A stretch of DNA of 64,000 nt from Variovorax sp. dw_308. GTDB lineage: Bacteria > Pseudomonadota > Gammaproteobacteria > Burkholderiales > Burkholderiaceae_C. The stretch spans positions 538,469-602,468 of the forward strand of contig NZ_JAATOM010000003.1 in the NCBI RefSeq assembly GCF_019207085.1, written 5' to 3'. The notes below the pieces were generated by a model, which worked only from the letters and a program-made list of their open reading frames with translations, was not told the DNA's origin and ran no database searches. This document shows positions 27,827-37,959 of the stretch, in pieces. Numbering within the stretch: the first letter of the stretch is position 1; every line of letters starts with the position of its first letter. Both the position numbers and the translations under genes were made by a program.

Positions 27827-29005
27827 TCAGCCCTTGTACAACCAGGGCTGATCCAGCAACACCTTCCCCAGCATCCGCATCGCAACGTCCCGACCCACCC
27901 GCACCGGCCCGGTCGCGTGAAAGATCGTGCCGTTGCGCTGCGCCCGCGACTGCACGCGCGCATTGCGCTGCCAGCGCTCGGCGGCGTAGCGTGCGAAGGC
28001 CTGAGGCACGCCGGCAGCGTCGGTGCTGCCCAGCGCCTGCGCAAGCGCCACCGCATCCTCGATGGCCATGCCTGCTCCTTGGGCGAGGTACGGCAGCATG
28101 GGATGCGCGGCGTCGCCCAGCAGGGCGATGCGGCCGCTGGCCATCTGGTCGGCGCTCTTCAGTGGTGGGCGATCGCTCAGCGTCCAGGTGCGCCAGGCGG
28201 GCATCGCTTCGAGCAGCGCCTGCAAGCCGGCACCGCTGCGGCCGGTGGCCTGTTGCAGCGCGGCGAGGCTGCCGGCCTGGTCCCAGTCGCGGACATCACC
28301 AGTCGGTATCGACTCCGCGATGACGACCACATTGAGCAACCGGCCGCCGCGCACCGGATAGGCGACGGCATGCAGCCTGGGGCCGAGCCAGACCTCGACG
28401 CCATGGCAGCGCAAGGCCACCGGCAGCGCTTGCTGCGCAACGGTGGCGCGCCAGGCCATGTGGCCGGTCGCGCGCGGCGGCGCATCCGCCTCGATCACCT
28501 GATGGCGCACGAGGCTCCACAGACCGTCGGCGCCGACGAGCGCATCGCCTTCCCAGGCGCGCGCGTCGGCGCTGGCGACGCAGACGAAGTTGTCGTCGCG
28601 ACGGACATCGACGATGCGTGCGCCGGTGCTCAGCGTCACCTGCTTGCGGGCGCGCACGGCCTTCAGCAACAGCGCATGCAGGTCGGCGCGATGCACGCAG
28701 TAGTACGGCGCGCGGTAGCGATGCTCGACCGCGCTGCCCAGTGGCATGCGGCCCAGCACCGCGTTGCTCGCGGCGCTGCGCACTGTGAGTGCGTCGGGCT
28801 TGGCGGCGATCGCGGCCAGCGGCTTGCCGAGCCCCAGCGCCAGCAGCCGGCGCGTTGCATTGGGACCCAGTTGTACGCCGGCGCCGATTTCAGTGAACGC
28901 GGGCGCCTGCTCGAGCAGCTCGATGCGATGCCCCTGGAGGGCCAACGCAAGCGCGGTCGCGAGTCCGCCGATGCCGCCACCGGCAACGATGATGTTGGCC
29001 GCCAT
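27827..29005 (-). CDS. FAD-dependent aromatic-ring monooxygenase (salicylate hydroxylase-like)
   Basis: Flavoprotein of 392 residues of the PHBH/UbiH superfamily. IIVAGGGIGGLATALALALQ binds the ADP of FAD, VGADGLWSLVRH is the DG motif, and ALLGDAAHPMLPYLAQGAGM with AIEDAVALAQALG is the second FAD motif. Relatives hydroxylate salicylate, 3-hydroxybenzoate or similar aromatics with NAD(P)H. It lies tail to tail with kynA, 7 bases between stops, so a link to tryptophan/anthranilate breakdown is possible but not shown. The substrate is unknown. Confidence 0.85.
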   Translation of the reverse strand: MAANIIVAGGGIGGLATALALALQGHRIELLEQAPAFTEIGAGVQLGPNATRRLLALGLGKPLAAIAAKPDALTVRSAASNAVLGRMPLGSAVEHRYRAPYYCVHRADLHALLLKAVRARKQVTLSTGARIVDVRRDDNFVCVASADARAWEGDALVGADGLWSLVRHQVIEADAPPRATGHMAWRATVAQQALPVALRCHGVEVWLGPRLHAVAYPVRGGRLLNVVVIAESIPTGDVRDWDQAGSLAALQQATGRSGAGLQALLEAMPAWRTWTLSDRPPLKSADQMASGRIALLGDAAHPMLPYLAQGAGMAIEDAVALAQALGSTDAAGVPQAFARYAAERWQRNARVQSRAQRNGTIFHATGPVRVGRDVAMRMLGKVLLDQPWLYKG

Positions 29006-29010
29006 GCGGC

Positions 29011-29277
29011 TCAGTGTACGGGCTTGGCGCTCTTGTCGGCGGGCTTGGCGTCACCGGTGCTGCAGGCGCCGCAGCTGTCGCACGCGCCGCAGCCCGAGGA
29101 CTTCGAAAGCGACGCGGCAAGCTGCCTGGCCCGCTCCTCGTCGACCAGTCCGGCGCGCTGTCCGCCGGCGGCCAGCTTCTGCGCGGCACCGCGTCTCCAG
29201 CCAGCCGGCATCCAGCGCCAGGCGGCATAGATGGCGGCAGCGGCGACGATCAGCCCGACGATGATTTGTTGCGTCAT
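29011..29277 (-). CDS. Small Cys-rich membrane protein downstream of feoB (FeoB-associated type)
   Basis: 88 residues starting at ATG 29277. One N-terminal membrane helix (QQIIVGLIVAAAAIYAAWRW), a short basic loop, and a tail with the cysteine cluster SGCGACDSCGAC near residues 66-77. The layout, single helix then CxxC pairs, resembles the FeoB-associated Cys-rich membrane proteins and DUF6587. Five bases separate its start from the feoB stop, so it is the third gene of the feo operon. The cysteines could bind Fe2+ or an iron-sulphur centre, by inference only. The tail ends AKPVH. Confidence 0.75.
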   Translation of the reverse strand: MTQQIIVGLIVAAAAIYAAWRWMPAGWRRGAAQKLAAGGQRAGLVDEERARQLAASLSKSSGCGACDSCGACSTGDAKPADKSAKPVH

Positions 29278-29282
29278 GGTCT

Positions 29283-31184
29283 TCAACCCCAGCCCAGCGC
29301 GAGGGCAATCCGGTAGGTGACGAAGCAGGCCAGGTACGCCAGGCCGAACAGGTAGCCCGCCATGATCCAGACGTACTTCCATGAATTGGTCTCGCGCTTC
29401 ACGGCCGCCAGCGTCGAGATGCATTGCGGCGCGAACACGTACCAGACCAGCAGCGACAGCGCCGTGGCCAACGACCAGCTCTGGGCGATCAATGGCTGCA
29501 ACTGGCCGGCGACTTCCTCGCCGGTGGCCGAGAGCGCATATACGGTGCCCAGAGCACCGACGGCCACTTCACGTGCGGCCATGCCCGGCACCAGCGCAAT
29601 GGAGATCTGCCAGTTGAAACCGATCGGCGCGAAGATGTGTTCCAGCCCGCGCCCCAGCATGCCGGCGAGGCTGTACTGGATGGCCGGGCCGGTCGCGCCT
29701 TCGGGCGGCGACGGGAAGGTCGAGAGGAACCACAGCAGGATCGTGAGCGTGAGGATGATGGTGCCCACGCGCTGCAGGAAGATCCAGGCCCGCTCGTAGA
29801 GGCCGAGCGCCAGGTTGCGCGGATTGGGCCAGCGGTAGGCGGGCAATTCCATCAGTAGCGGCGAATGCGACTGGTTGTCCCGGAAGCGCTTCATGACCCA
29901 CGCCACCGCCATCGCTGAAACGATCCCGAAGGCATACAGCCCGAACAGCACGATGCCTTGCAGGTTGAACAGGCCGCCAATCGTCTTCTCGGGAATGAAG
30001 GCGGCGATCAGCAAGGCATAGACGGGCAGCCGCGCCGAACAGGTCATCAGCGGCGCGATCATGATCGTGGTGAGCCGGTCGCGCCAGTTGCTGATGGTGC
30101 GCGTCGCCATCACGCCCGGAATGGCGCAGGCAAAGCTCGACAGCAGAGGGATGAACGAGCGCCCCGACAAGCCCACCGTCCCCATCACGCGGTCGAGCAG
30201 GAACGCCGCACGCGGCAGGTAGCCCGAATCTTCCAGCGCGAGGATGAAGAAGAACAGGATCAGGATCTGCGGCAGGAAGACGATCACGCCGCCCACGCCC
30301 GCCACGATGCCATCGACCAGCAGGCTCTGCAGCATGCCCTCGGGCACGATGGCCTTGATGAGATTGCCGAAGGCTTCGGTGCCGGCCTTGATCCCGTCCA
30401 TCGGCACGGTGGCCCAGCTGAACACGGCCTGGAACATCAGGAACAGCGTGACGCCCAGCACCAGCATGCCCCACAACGGGTGCAGCACCACGCGGTCGAT
30501 CTTGTCGCTGGTGGCCAGGCTGCCGACCGGCTCGCGCACGGCCACGCCGAGGATGCGGCGCACTTCGCGCTGGGTGGCTAGCACGTCGGCCATGGCGGGC
30601 GCCTGCCAGGGCACGGGCGAGGCGCTCGCCACGGGCGCATCGAGTTGCTCGAGCAGGCTCTGCGCGCCGCCGGCATGCACGCCCACGGTTTCGATGACGG
30701 GCACGCCCAGTTCGCGCGACAAGGCGGCGGCATCGACCGTGATGCCCTGCTTCTTCGCCATGTCGGTCATGTTGAGCGCGACGACCATGGGCAAGCCGAG
30801 CTCGCGCGCTTCAAGCACCAGGCGCAGGTTCAGGCGCAGGTTGGTCGCGTCGGTGACGCACACCAGCAGGTCTGGCAAGGCTTCCTTGCTCTTGCCGGTG
30901 ACAACATCGCGCGTCACGGCTTCATCGGCCGACAGCGCATTGAGGCTGTAGGCGCCCGGCAGGTCGAGCACGAACACGCGGCGGCCGCCCGCGGTGCGCA
31001 AGACGCCTTCCTTGCGCTCGACGGTGACGCCGGCGTAGTTGGCGACCTTCTGGCGGCTGCCGGTCAGCAGGTTGAACAGCGCGGTCTTGCCGCAGTTGGG
31101 GTTGCCGAGCAGCGCGATGCGGCCAGGCGGCGTGGTCGCCGTGCCGGTGGCACCGGGCTGGAAATTGAGCGTGGCTTCAACCAT
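29283..31184 (-). CDS. feoB: Ferrous iron transporter FeoB
   Basis: Inner-membrane Fe2+ permease of 633 residues with an N-terminal GTPase. RIALLGNPNCGKTALFNLLT is G1, YAGVTVERKEG the G2 region, VLDLPGAYSLNALS G3 and VVALNMTDMAKK G4. The membrane part contains LLSSFACAIPGVMATRTISN and the late signature IALVPGMAAREVAVGALGTV, with conserved cysteines in the pore helices. Its start overlaps the feoA end by eight bases. At 633 residues it is shorter than E. coli FeoB (773), a common compact form. Confidence 0.96.
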   Translation of the reverse strand: MVEATLNFQPGATGTATTPPGRIALLGNPNCGKTALFNLLTGSRQKVANYAGVTVERKEGVLRTAGGRRVFVLDLPGAYSLNALSADEAVTRDVVTGKSKEALPDLLVCVTDATNLRLNLRLVLEARELGLPMVVALNMTDMAKKQGITVDAAALSRELGVPVIETVGVHAGGAQSLLEQLDAPVASASPVPWQAPAMADVLATQREVRRILGVAVREPVGSLATSDKIDRVVLHPLWGMLVLGVTLFLMFQAVFSWATVPMDGIKAGTEAFGNLIKAIVPEGMLQSLLVDGIVAGVGGVIVFLPQILILFFFILALEDSGYLPRAAFLLDRVMGTVGLSGRSFIPLLSSFACAIPGVMATRTISNWRDRLTTIMIAPLMTCSARLPVYALLIAAFIPEKTIGGLFNLQGIVLFGLYAFGIVSAMAVAWVMKRFRDNQSHSPLLMELPAYRWPNPRNLALGLYERAWIFLQRVGTIILTLTILLWFLSTFPSPPEGATGPAIQYSLAGMLGRGLEHIFAPIGFNWQISIALVPGMAAREVAVGALGTVYALSATGEEVAGQLQPLIAQSWSLATALSLLVWYVFAPQCISTLAAVKRETNSWKYVWIMAGYLFGLAYLACFVTYRIALALGWG

Positions 31185-31458
31185 GTCCGACCACTCCTGG
31201 CATCACGCGGATGAAGGACGCCTCGTGGCGGCGCAGCGCGAAAGTCGTATGGCCCAGGCGCACGGCAATGGGTTCGCGCCCCGGCACGCCGGCGGCCACG
31301 ATGCGCACGGCTTCTCCGGGCACGAAACCGATCTCGGTGAGGCGCAGCACCAGTTCGCGGTCTTCCGCCGCGTCAGGCAGCGTCAGGTCGACCACGGTGG
31401 CCCATTGGTTCATGGGCAACTGGTCGAGGCTCATGGCGGTCAAGGCCGCTCCATTCAT
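31177..31458 (-). CDS. feoA: Ferrous iron transport protein FeoA
   Basis: SH3-like cytoplasmic partner of FeoB, 93 residues from ATG 31458 (an ATG at 31434 is the shorter option). DLTLPDAAEDRELVLRLTEI, then GFVPGEAVRIVAAGVPGREP and RLGHTTFALRRHEASFIRV, give the FeoA pattern of G..PG..v.......G.P...r.......lr..ea..i.V. A Fur-box-like palindrome lies 33 bases upstream. Confidence 0.92.
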   Translation of the reverse strand: MNGAALTAMSLDQLPMNQWATVVDLTLPDAAEDRELVLRLTEIGFVPGEAVRIVAAGVPGREPIAVRLGHTTFALRRHEASFIRVMPGVVGHG

Positions 31459-31490
31459 TGTGGTCACCCTGGGGTCCAAGTCTGCAAAAT

Positions 31491-31503
31491 GAGAATTATT
31501 CTC
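31491..31503. promoter_or_regulatory. Fur-box-like palindrome upstream of feoAB
   Basis: GAGAATTATTCTC is a perfect 6-1-6 inverted repeat in A/T-rich flanks (AATGAGAATTATTCTCGAAA), matching the core of the Fur consensus GAGAAT-n-ATTCTC. It is 33 bases before the feoA start and 63 before the divergent C13 peptidase start, so Fe2+-Fur could repress feo in iron-rich cells and might touch both directions. Confidence 0.8.
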
Positions 31504-31565
31504 GAAAACTCGGCCATGCGGCAGGCCCAAGCAAAAACAGCCCTATGCAAAGGCATCATCCCGGC

Positions 31566-33026
31566 ATGACAGAGGAACCTTCCGCGAATTCGCTGGCTGA
31601 CGCCAGCCTGACCATGCCACCCGCAACACCGACGGTGCCAATGCGCGCCGGCATCCTGAAATGGATCACCGAAGGCCTGCGAAGCGCCCTGCTCCTGGCA
31701 CCGCGCATCGGCGAGGCGGTGCCGTCGCCCTGGCAATTGCTGGTGATCGTGCTGCTGCCCAACCTGCTGCTGCTGGCCGCCGAACGCTTCGAGATCAAGG
31801 GGCCGGCCGTCCTCAATGCGCCGATCGCGTTCAACTACCTGTGGACAATCAGCGCCCTGCTGTGGCTGGGGTGGTGGACGCTGTCGGGGCGTGCGGCAGC
31901 AGGCGTAGCGGGACGCTTGCCGCGCTGGCTTGCGCTCGCCAGTTGGGCGGGAATTCCGGCCAGCCTGCTGATGGTCCTGCTGTCGATCGCCTTCGTGCGC
32001 GGCTGGCTGCCCAAGCCGCTGACCGGCGTGCGGGGCTTCTGGGCGGTCTACGGCGCGCTGCTTGGCTGGTCGGTGGCGGCGCAGATGCGGCTGATGGCCC
32101 GGTTCGCGACGTCGCGCGTCCGGCTCGCGCTGTTCGCGCCGGGCATGGCCATGATCCTGGGCCTCGGGTTGTGGCAGGCGCTCGAGGAGCAGACGCACGT
32201 CTGGGAAGCGGACCGCAGCGCCGCCTCCGACGAGCCCGAGCCTGCCCGCATGCGCCTCGATCAGGAGACCTTCGAGCAACAGCAGGCGCTGTGGCAACGC
32301 GCCGTCGACGGGTTGGCCGAACGGCGACCGGGTCATTCCAACGTCTACGCGCTGGTGTTCGCGCCCTATGCGACCGAGGACGTCTTCCTGCGCGAGAGCA
32401 ACATGGTCACGCACCTGCTGGAAGACCGCTTCGACGCCAAGGGACGTGTGCTGCAACTGGTCAACCATGCGACCACCACCGACACCTTGCCGTGGGCCAC
32501 GCCGCTGAACCTGAAGCGCGGCATCGCGGCGCTGGCCGACCGCATGGACCGCGAAGAAGATGTGCTCGTCATCTACCTGACCTCGCATGGCGCGAGCGAC
32601 CACAAGCTTGCCGCGTCGCATTGGCCGCTGACGGTGCCGTGGCTCACGCCCGAGGATTTGCGCAAGGCGCTGGACGATGCCGGCGTGAAGCATCGCGTGG
32701 TCGCGATCTCAGCGTGTTTCTCGGGCGGATGGATCGATGCCATTGCCAGCGATGAAACGCTGGTGATGACGGCTGCCGATGCCACGCACACTTCCTACGG
32801 TTGCGGCCGGCTGTCGGAACTCACTTTCTTCGGCCGCGCGATGTTCGACGAGGAATTGCGCAAGACCCACTCGTTCGAGAAGGCCTTCGCTGCCGCCGTG
32901 CCGCTGATCCAGCGCCGCGAAATCGAGGCCGGCAAGGAGGACGGGTTCTCGAATCCGCAGATTCGCGTGGGGGAAAAGATCCGGCCGGTGCTGGAAGGGT
33001 TGGCGAAACGGCTGGATGGGCCTTGA
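31566..33026 (+). CDS. Membrane-anchored C13 (legumain-like) family peptidase
   Basis: 486 residues from ATG 31566 (ATG 31545 possible). The N-terminal half has about five hydrophobic segments, e.g. LLVIVLLPNLLLLAAERF, LWTISALLWLGWWTLSG and FAPGMAMILGLGLWQALEEQ. The C-terminal half matches the C13 caspase-like fold: NVYALVFAPYATEDVFLRES, the catalytic His in LVIYLTSHGASDHKLAASHW, and the catalytic Cys in VVAISACFSGGWIDAIASDE. Related C13 proteins occur widely in Burkholderiales; their substrate is unknown. It diverges from feoA and shares the Fur-like site region. Confidence 0.85.
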   Translation: MTEEPSANSLADASLTMPPATPTVPMRAGILKWITEGLRSALLLAPRIGEAVPSPWQLLVIVLLPNLLLLAAERFEIKGPAVLNAPIAFNYLWTISALLWLGWWTLSGRAAAGVAGRLPRWLALASWAGIPASLLMVLLSIAFVRGWLPKPLTGVRGFWAVYGALLGWSVAAQMRLMARFATSRVRLALFAPGMAMILGLGLWQALEEQTHVWEADRSAASDEPEPARMRLDQETFEQQQALWQRAVDGLAERRPGHSNVYALVFAPYATEDVFLRESNMVTHLLEDRFDAKGRVLQLVNHATTTDTLPWATPLNLKRGIAALADRMDREEDVLVIYLTSHGASDHKLAASHWPLTVPWLTPEDLRKALDDAGVKHRVVAISACFSGGWIDAIASDETLVMTAADATHTSYGCGRLSELTFFGRAMFDEELRKTHSFEKAFAAAVPLIQRREIEAGKEDGFSNPQIRVGEKIRPVLEGLAKRLDGP

Positions 33027-33033
33027 TGGGAGG

Positions 33034-33074
33034 GGGAGCCCTCACCCCAGCCCTCTCCCCGCGGGGAGAGGGGG
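33034..33074. repeat. Dispersed-type GC palindrome, shared terminator of the C13 gene and acnA
   Basis: CCCTCTCCCC (33051-33060) is exactly complementary to GGGGAGAGGG (33063-33072) across two bases, preceded by CCCTCACCCCAG. This CCCTCACCCC..CCTCTCCCC-palindrome is a widely recurring bacterial intergenic motif. It lies between the convergent C13 gene and acnA, 8 bases before the acnA stop, and could end both transcripts, though there is no U-run. Confidence 0.65.
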
Positions 33075-33082
33075 CAAGACCG

Positions 33083-35818
<2,736 letters not shown>

Positions 35819-35894
35819 GAACAACTCCGTGGAAATCGTGGTGGGCGAAAGTGAACATAGCAGGGTTCCATGAACGCCGTCGTCGGTCAATCAC

Positions 35895-35925
35895 TTCGAA
35901 CATGACGTGCGGGGTCATGTTCGAA
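35895..35925. promoter_or_regulatory. Perfect 12-bp inverted repeat between acnA and the XRE regulator
   Basis: TTCGAACATGAC (35895-35906) and its exact complement GTCATGTTCGAA (35914-35925) flank a 7-base spacer. ATGACGTGC appears twice (35902-35910 and 35926-35934). It lies 28 bases before the regulator ATG and 77 before acnA. The size and symmetry fit an operator, most simply for the adjacent XRE protein. Confidence 0.7.
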
Positions 35926-35953
35926 ATGACGTGCAAGACCTAGCATCCGGTCC

Positions 35954-36769
35954 ATGACACTCCGCACCGCCTCGCCGACTGCCGCCGACACCTTCGGCAC
36001 CCACCTGCGCCACTGGCGCCAGCACCGTCGCCTGAGCCAGCTGGACCTGGCCCAGGAGGCTGACGTGTCGACCCGCCACCTCAGCTATGTAGAGACCGGC
36101 CGCGCCACGCCGAGCCGCGAGATGGTGCTGCGGCTGGCCGACCGGCTGGACGTGCCGCTGCGCGAGCGCAACGCCCTGCTGGTTGCGGCCGGCTTCGCGC
36201 CGATGTACCGGCAGCGTTCGCTCGACGACCCGGCGCTCGGGCCGGCGCGGCGTGCGGTCGACCTGGTGCTCAAGGGTCACGAGCCATTCCCTGCGCTGGC
36301 CGTGGACCGGCACTGGAACCTGGTGGCGCACAACGCCGTGGTGCCGCTGCTGATGGCGGGCGCGTCGGCCGAGTTGCTGAAGCCGCCGATCAACGTGTTG
36401 CGGCTGAGCTTGCATCCGGATGGCCTGGCCCCGCGCATCGCCAACCTGGGGCAATGGCGCGCCCACCTGCTGGAGCGCTTGCAACAGCAGATCGCGGCGA
36501 CGGGCGACGCGGCGCTCACCGCATTGCACGATGAACTCGCGGCGTACCCGGTCGGTGTCGCAGGGCATGACGCGCCCCCGGCGGGCGGCGAACTGGCCGG
36601 CGTGGTCGTGCCCTTTCAGTTGGTCACGCCCAATGGGTTGCTGAGCTTCATCAGCACCACGACGATCTTCGGCACGCCAGTGGATGTGACGCTGCAGGAG
36701 CTGGCAGTGGAATCGTTCTTTCCGGCCGATGCGCAGACGGCGGCGGCGCTGTCGGCCCTGAAAACCTAG
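35954..36769 (+). CDS. XRE-family regulator with MmyB-type ligand domain
   Basis: 271 residues. The N-terminal helix-turn-helix is RHWRQHRRLSQLDLAQEADV with STRHLSYVETGRATPSREMV, a HipB/XRE domain. The C-terminal domain begins near residue 95 with KGHEPFPALAVDRHWNLVAH, then NLGQWRAHLLERLQQQIAAT, and FQLVTPNGLLSFISTTTIFG, the PAS-like MmyB ligand-binding pattern. These regulators typically control a nearby oxidoreductase; here the divergent neighbour is acnA. Ligand unknown. Its stop overlaps the HupE-like stop by 3 bases, convergently. Confidence 0.85.
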   Translation: MTLRTASPTAADTFGTHLRHWRQHRRLSQLDLAQEADVSTRHLSYVETGRATPSREMVLRLADRLDVPLRERNALLVAAGFAPMYRQRSLDDPALGPARRAVDLVLKGHEPFPALAVDRHWNLVAHNAVVPLLMAGASAELLKPPINVLRLSLHPDGLAPRIANLGQWRAHLLERLQQQIAATGDAALTALHDELAAYPVGVAGHDAPPAGGELAGVVVPFQLVTPNGLLSFISTTTIFGTPVDVTLQELAVESFFPADAQTAAALSALKT

Positions 36770-37959
36770 ACCGGCAGCACTTTCAAGTCGAACACCCGCT
36801 CGACGAACCAGATCGCCGCAATGCCCATCGCCAGCGCCGACCCGCCACGCAGCACCAGCGGCGGGTAGCGCCTCTGCCAGCGCAGCGCCAGCAAGACGCT
36901 CAGCGCGATCGACACCACGATGAGCTGGCCGGCCTCGACGCCCAGGTTGAATTCCAGCAACGCCTTCACGAAGCTCGTCACCGGCAGGTCGAGTTCGGCG
37001 AGCACGTTGGCGAAGCCGAAGCCGTGGATCAGGCCGAACAGGAAAGTGAAGATGCGGCGCCGTCCGCGCAGCAGCGGCACGATGTTGTCGACCGCCGCCA
37101 CGATGATCGTGAGCGCGATGGCGGGCTCGATGAGACGCGGCGACAGCGACACGATCTTCAACCCCGCGAGCGCCAGGGTGATCGAATGCCCCAGCGTGAA
37201 CATCGTGACCGTCGAGACGATCGGCCACACCGCCTGCTGCCATCGCGCCACTGGCCGCCACTTGCCGTTGCTACGCACCAGCACGGCCGGCAACAGCAAG
37301 CTGATGAGGAACAGAATGTGGTCGTAGCCGATGAGGATGTGGTGGATGCCGTCCAGGAAGAAAGTCGCGCCGCCGGTGGTGGCTGCGTTCACGGTCGGTG
37401 CCGTGCCGGGTGCATCCGGCCCCACCTCGCCCGAAGCCGCACCGGCGCCGCCCGGCGGCATCGCGACCGACACCGCCCCGGCCGCCGGGTCGAGCGACTG
37501 CAACGCGGGCGGCTGGCCCTCGCCCGCGTCGACGCGCAACAGACCGCGATGCGTCGGGTCGACTTCGCGGAACAGGCTGTAGTCGATGCGCAGCCCGCCA
37601 GCCACGTCGCACGCGCCCTGCAACCGAAGCACGAGATAGCTTCCGTCGACGCGCTTTTCCAGGGCGGGCGGCTGCGCCTCGCCGAGTGTGCAACGGCCAT
37701 CCTGCAGGCGCAGATGCGCCAGCGCATAGGCGCGAATGTCGTCCATGCGGCTGCGGACTTCACCCCAGCTCAGCTTCTGGTCTTCGTCCTGGTCGAGGTC
37801 GAGCACCGCATCGAGATCGCGCAGCGACACGTCCCAGCGCAGGTGCACGATGCCGTCGGCGCGGCTCAACTGGAGGTAGGCGTCGCTGGCCTTGTGCGCC
37901 AGCGCGGGCATGGCGACCATTGCCATCGCCGCCATCAACAAGGTGAGGAGGCGCTTCAC
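36766..37959 (-). CDS. HupE/UreJ-like membrane protein with an EF-hand-like N-terminal loop
   Basis: 397 residues. A signal peptide ends near MPALAHKASDAY; an extracytoplasmic domain of about 170 residues follows, then six or so hydrophobic segments. The membrane part has GIHHILIGYDHILFLISLLL and FLFGLIHGFGFANVLAE, histidine-rich motifs of the HupE_UreJ_2 family (often called nickel/cobalt transporters, largely untested). The exported domain contains DQDEDQKLSWGE at residues 56-67, which fits the canonical 12-residue EF-hand loop (acidic at 1, 3, 5, hydrophobic at 8, Glu at 12). Last gene of the DUF4331-lipoprotein-TPR-HupE run; ATG overlaps the TPR gene stop (ATGA). Confidence 0.83.
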   Translation of the reverse strand: MKRLLTLLMAAMAMVAMPALAHKASDAYLQLSRADGIVHLRWDVSLRDLDAVLDLDQDEDQKLSWGEVRSRMDDIRAYALAHLRLQDGRCTLGEAQPPALEKRVDGSYLVLRLQGACDVAGGLRIDYSLFREVDPTHRGLLRVDAGEGQPPALQSLDPAAGAVSVAMPPGGAGAASGEVGPDAPGTAPTVNAATTGGATFFLDGIHHILIGYDHILFLISLLLPAVLVRSNGKWRPVARWQQAVWPIVSTVTMFTLGHSITLALAGLKIVSLSPRLIEPAIALTIIVAAVDNIVPLLRGRRRIFTFLFGLIHGFGFANVLAELDLPVTSFVKALLEFNLGVEAGQLIVVSIALSVLLALRWQRRYPPLVLRGGSALAMGIAAIWFVERVFDLKVLPV

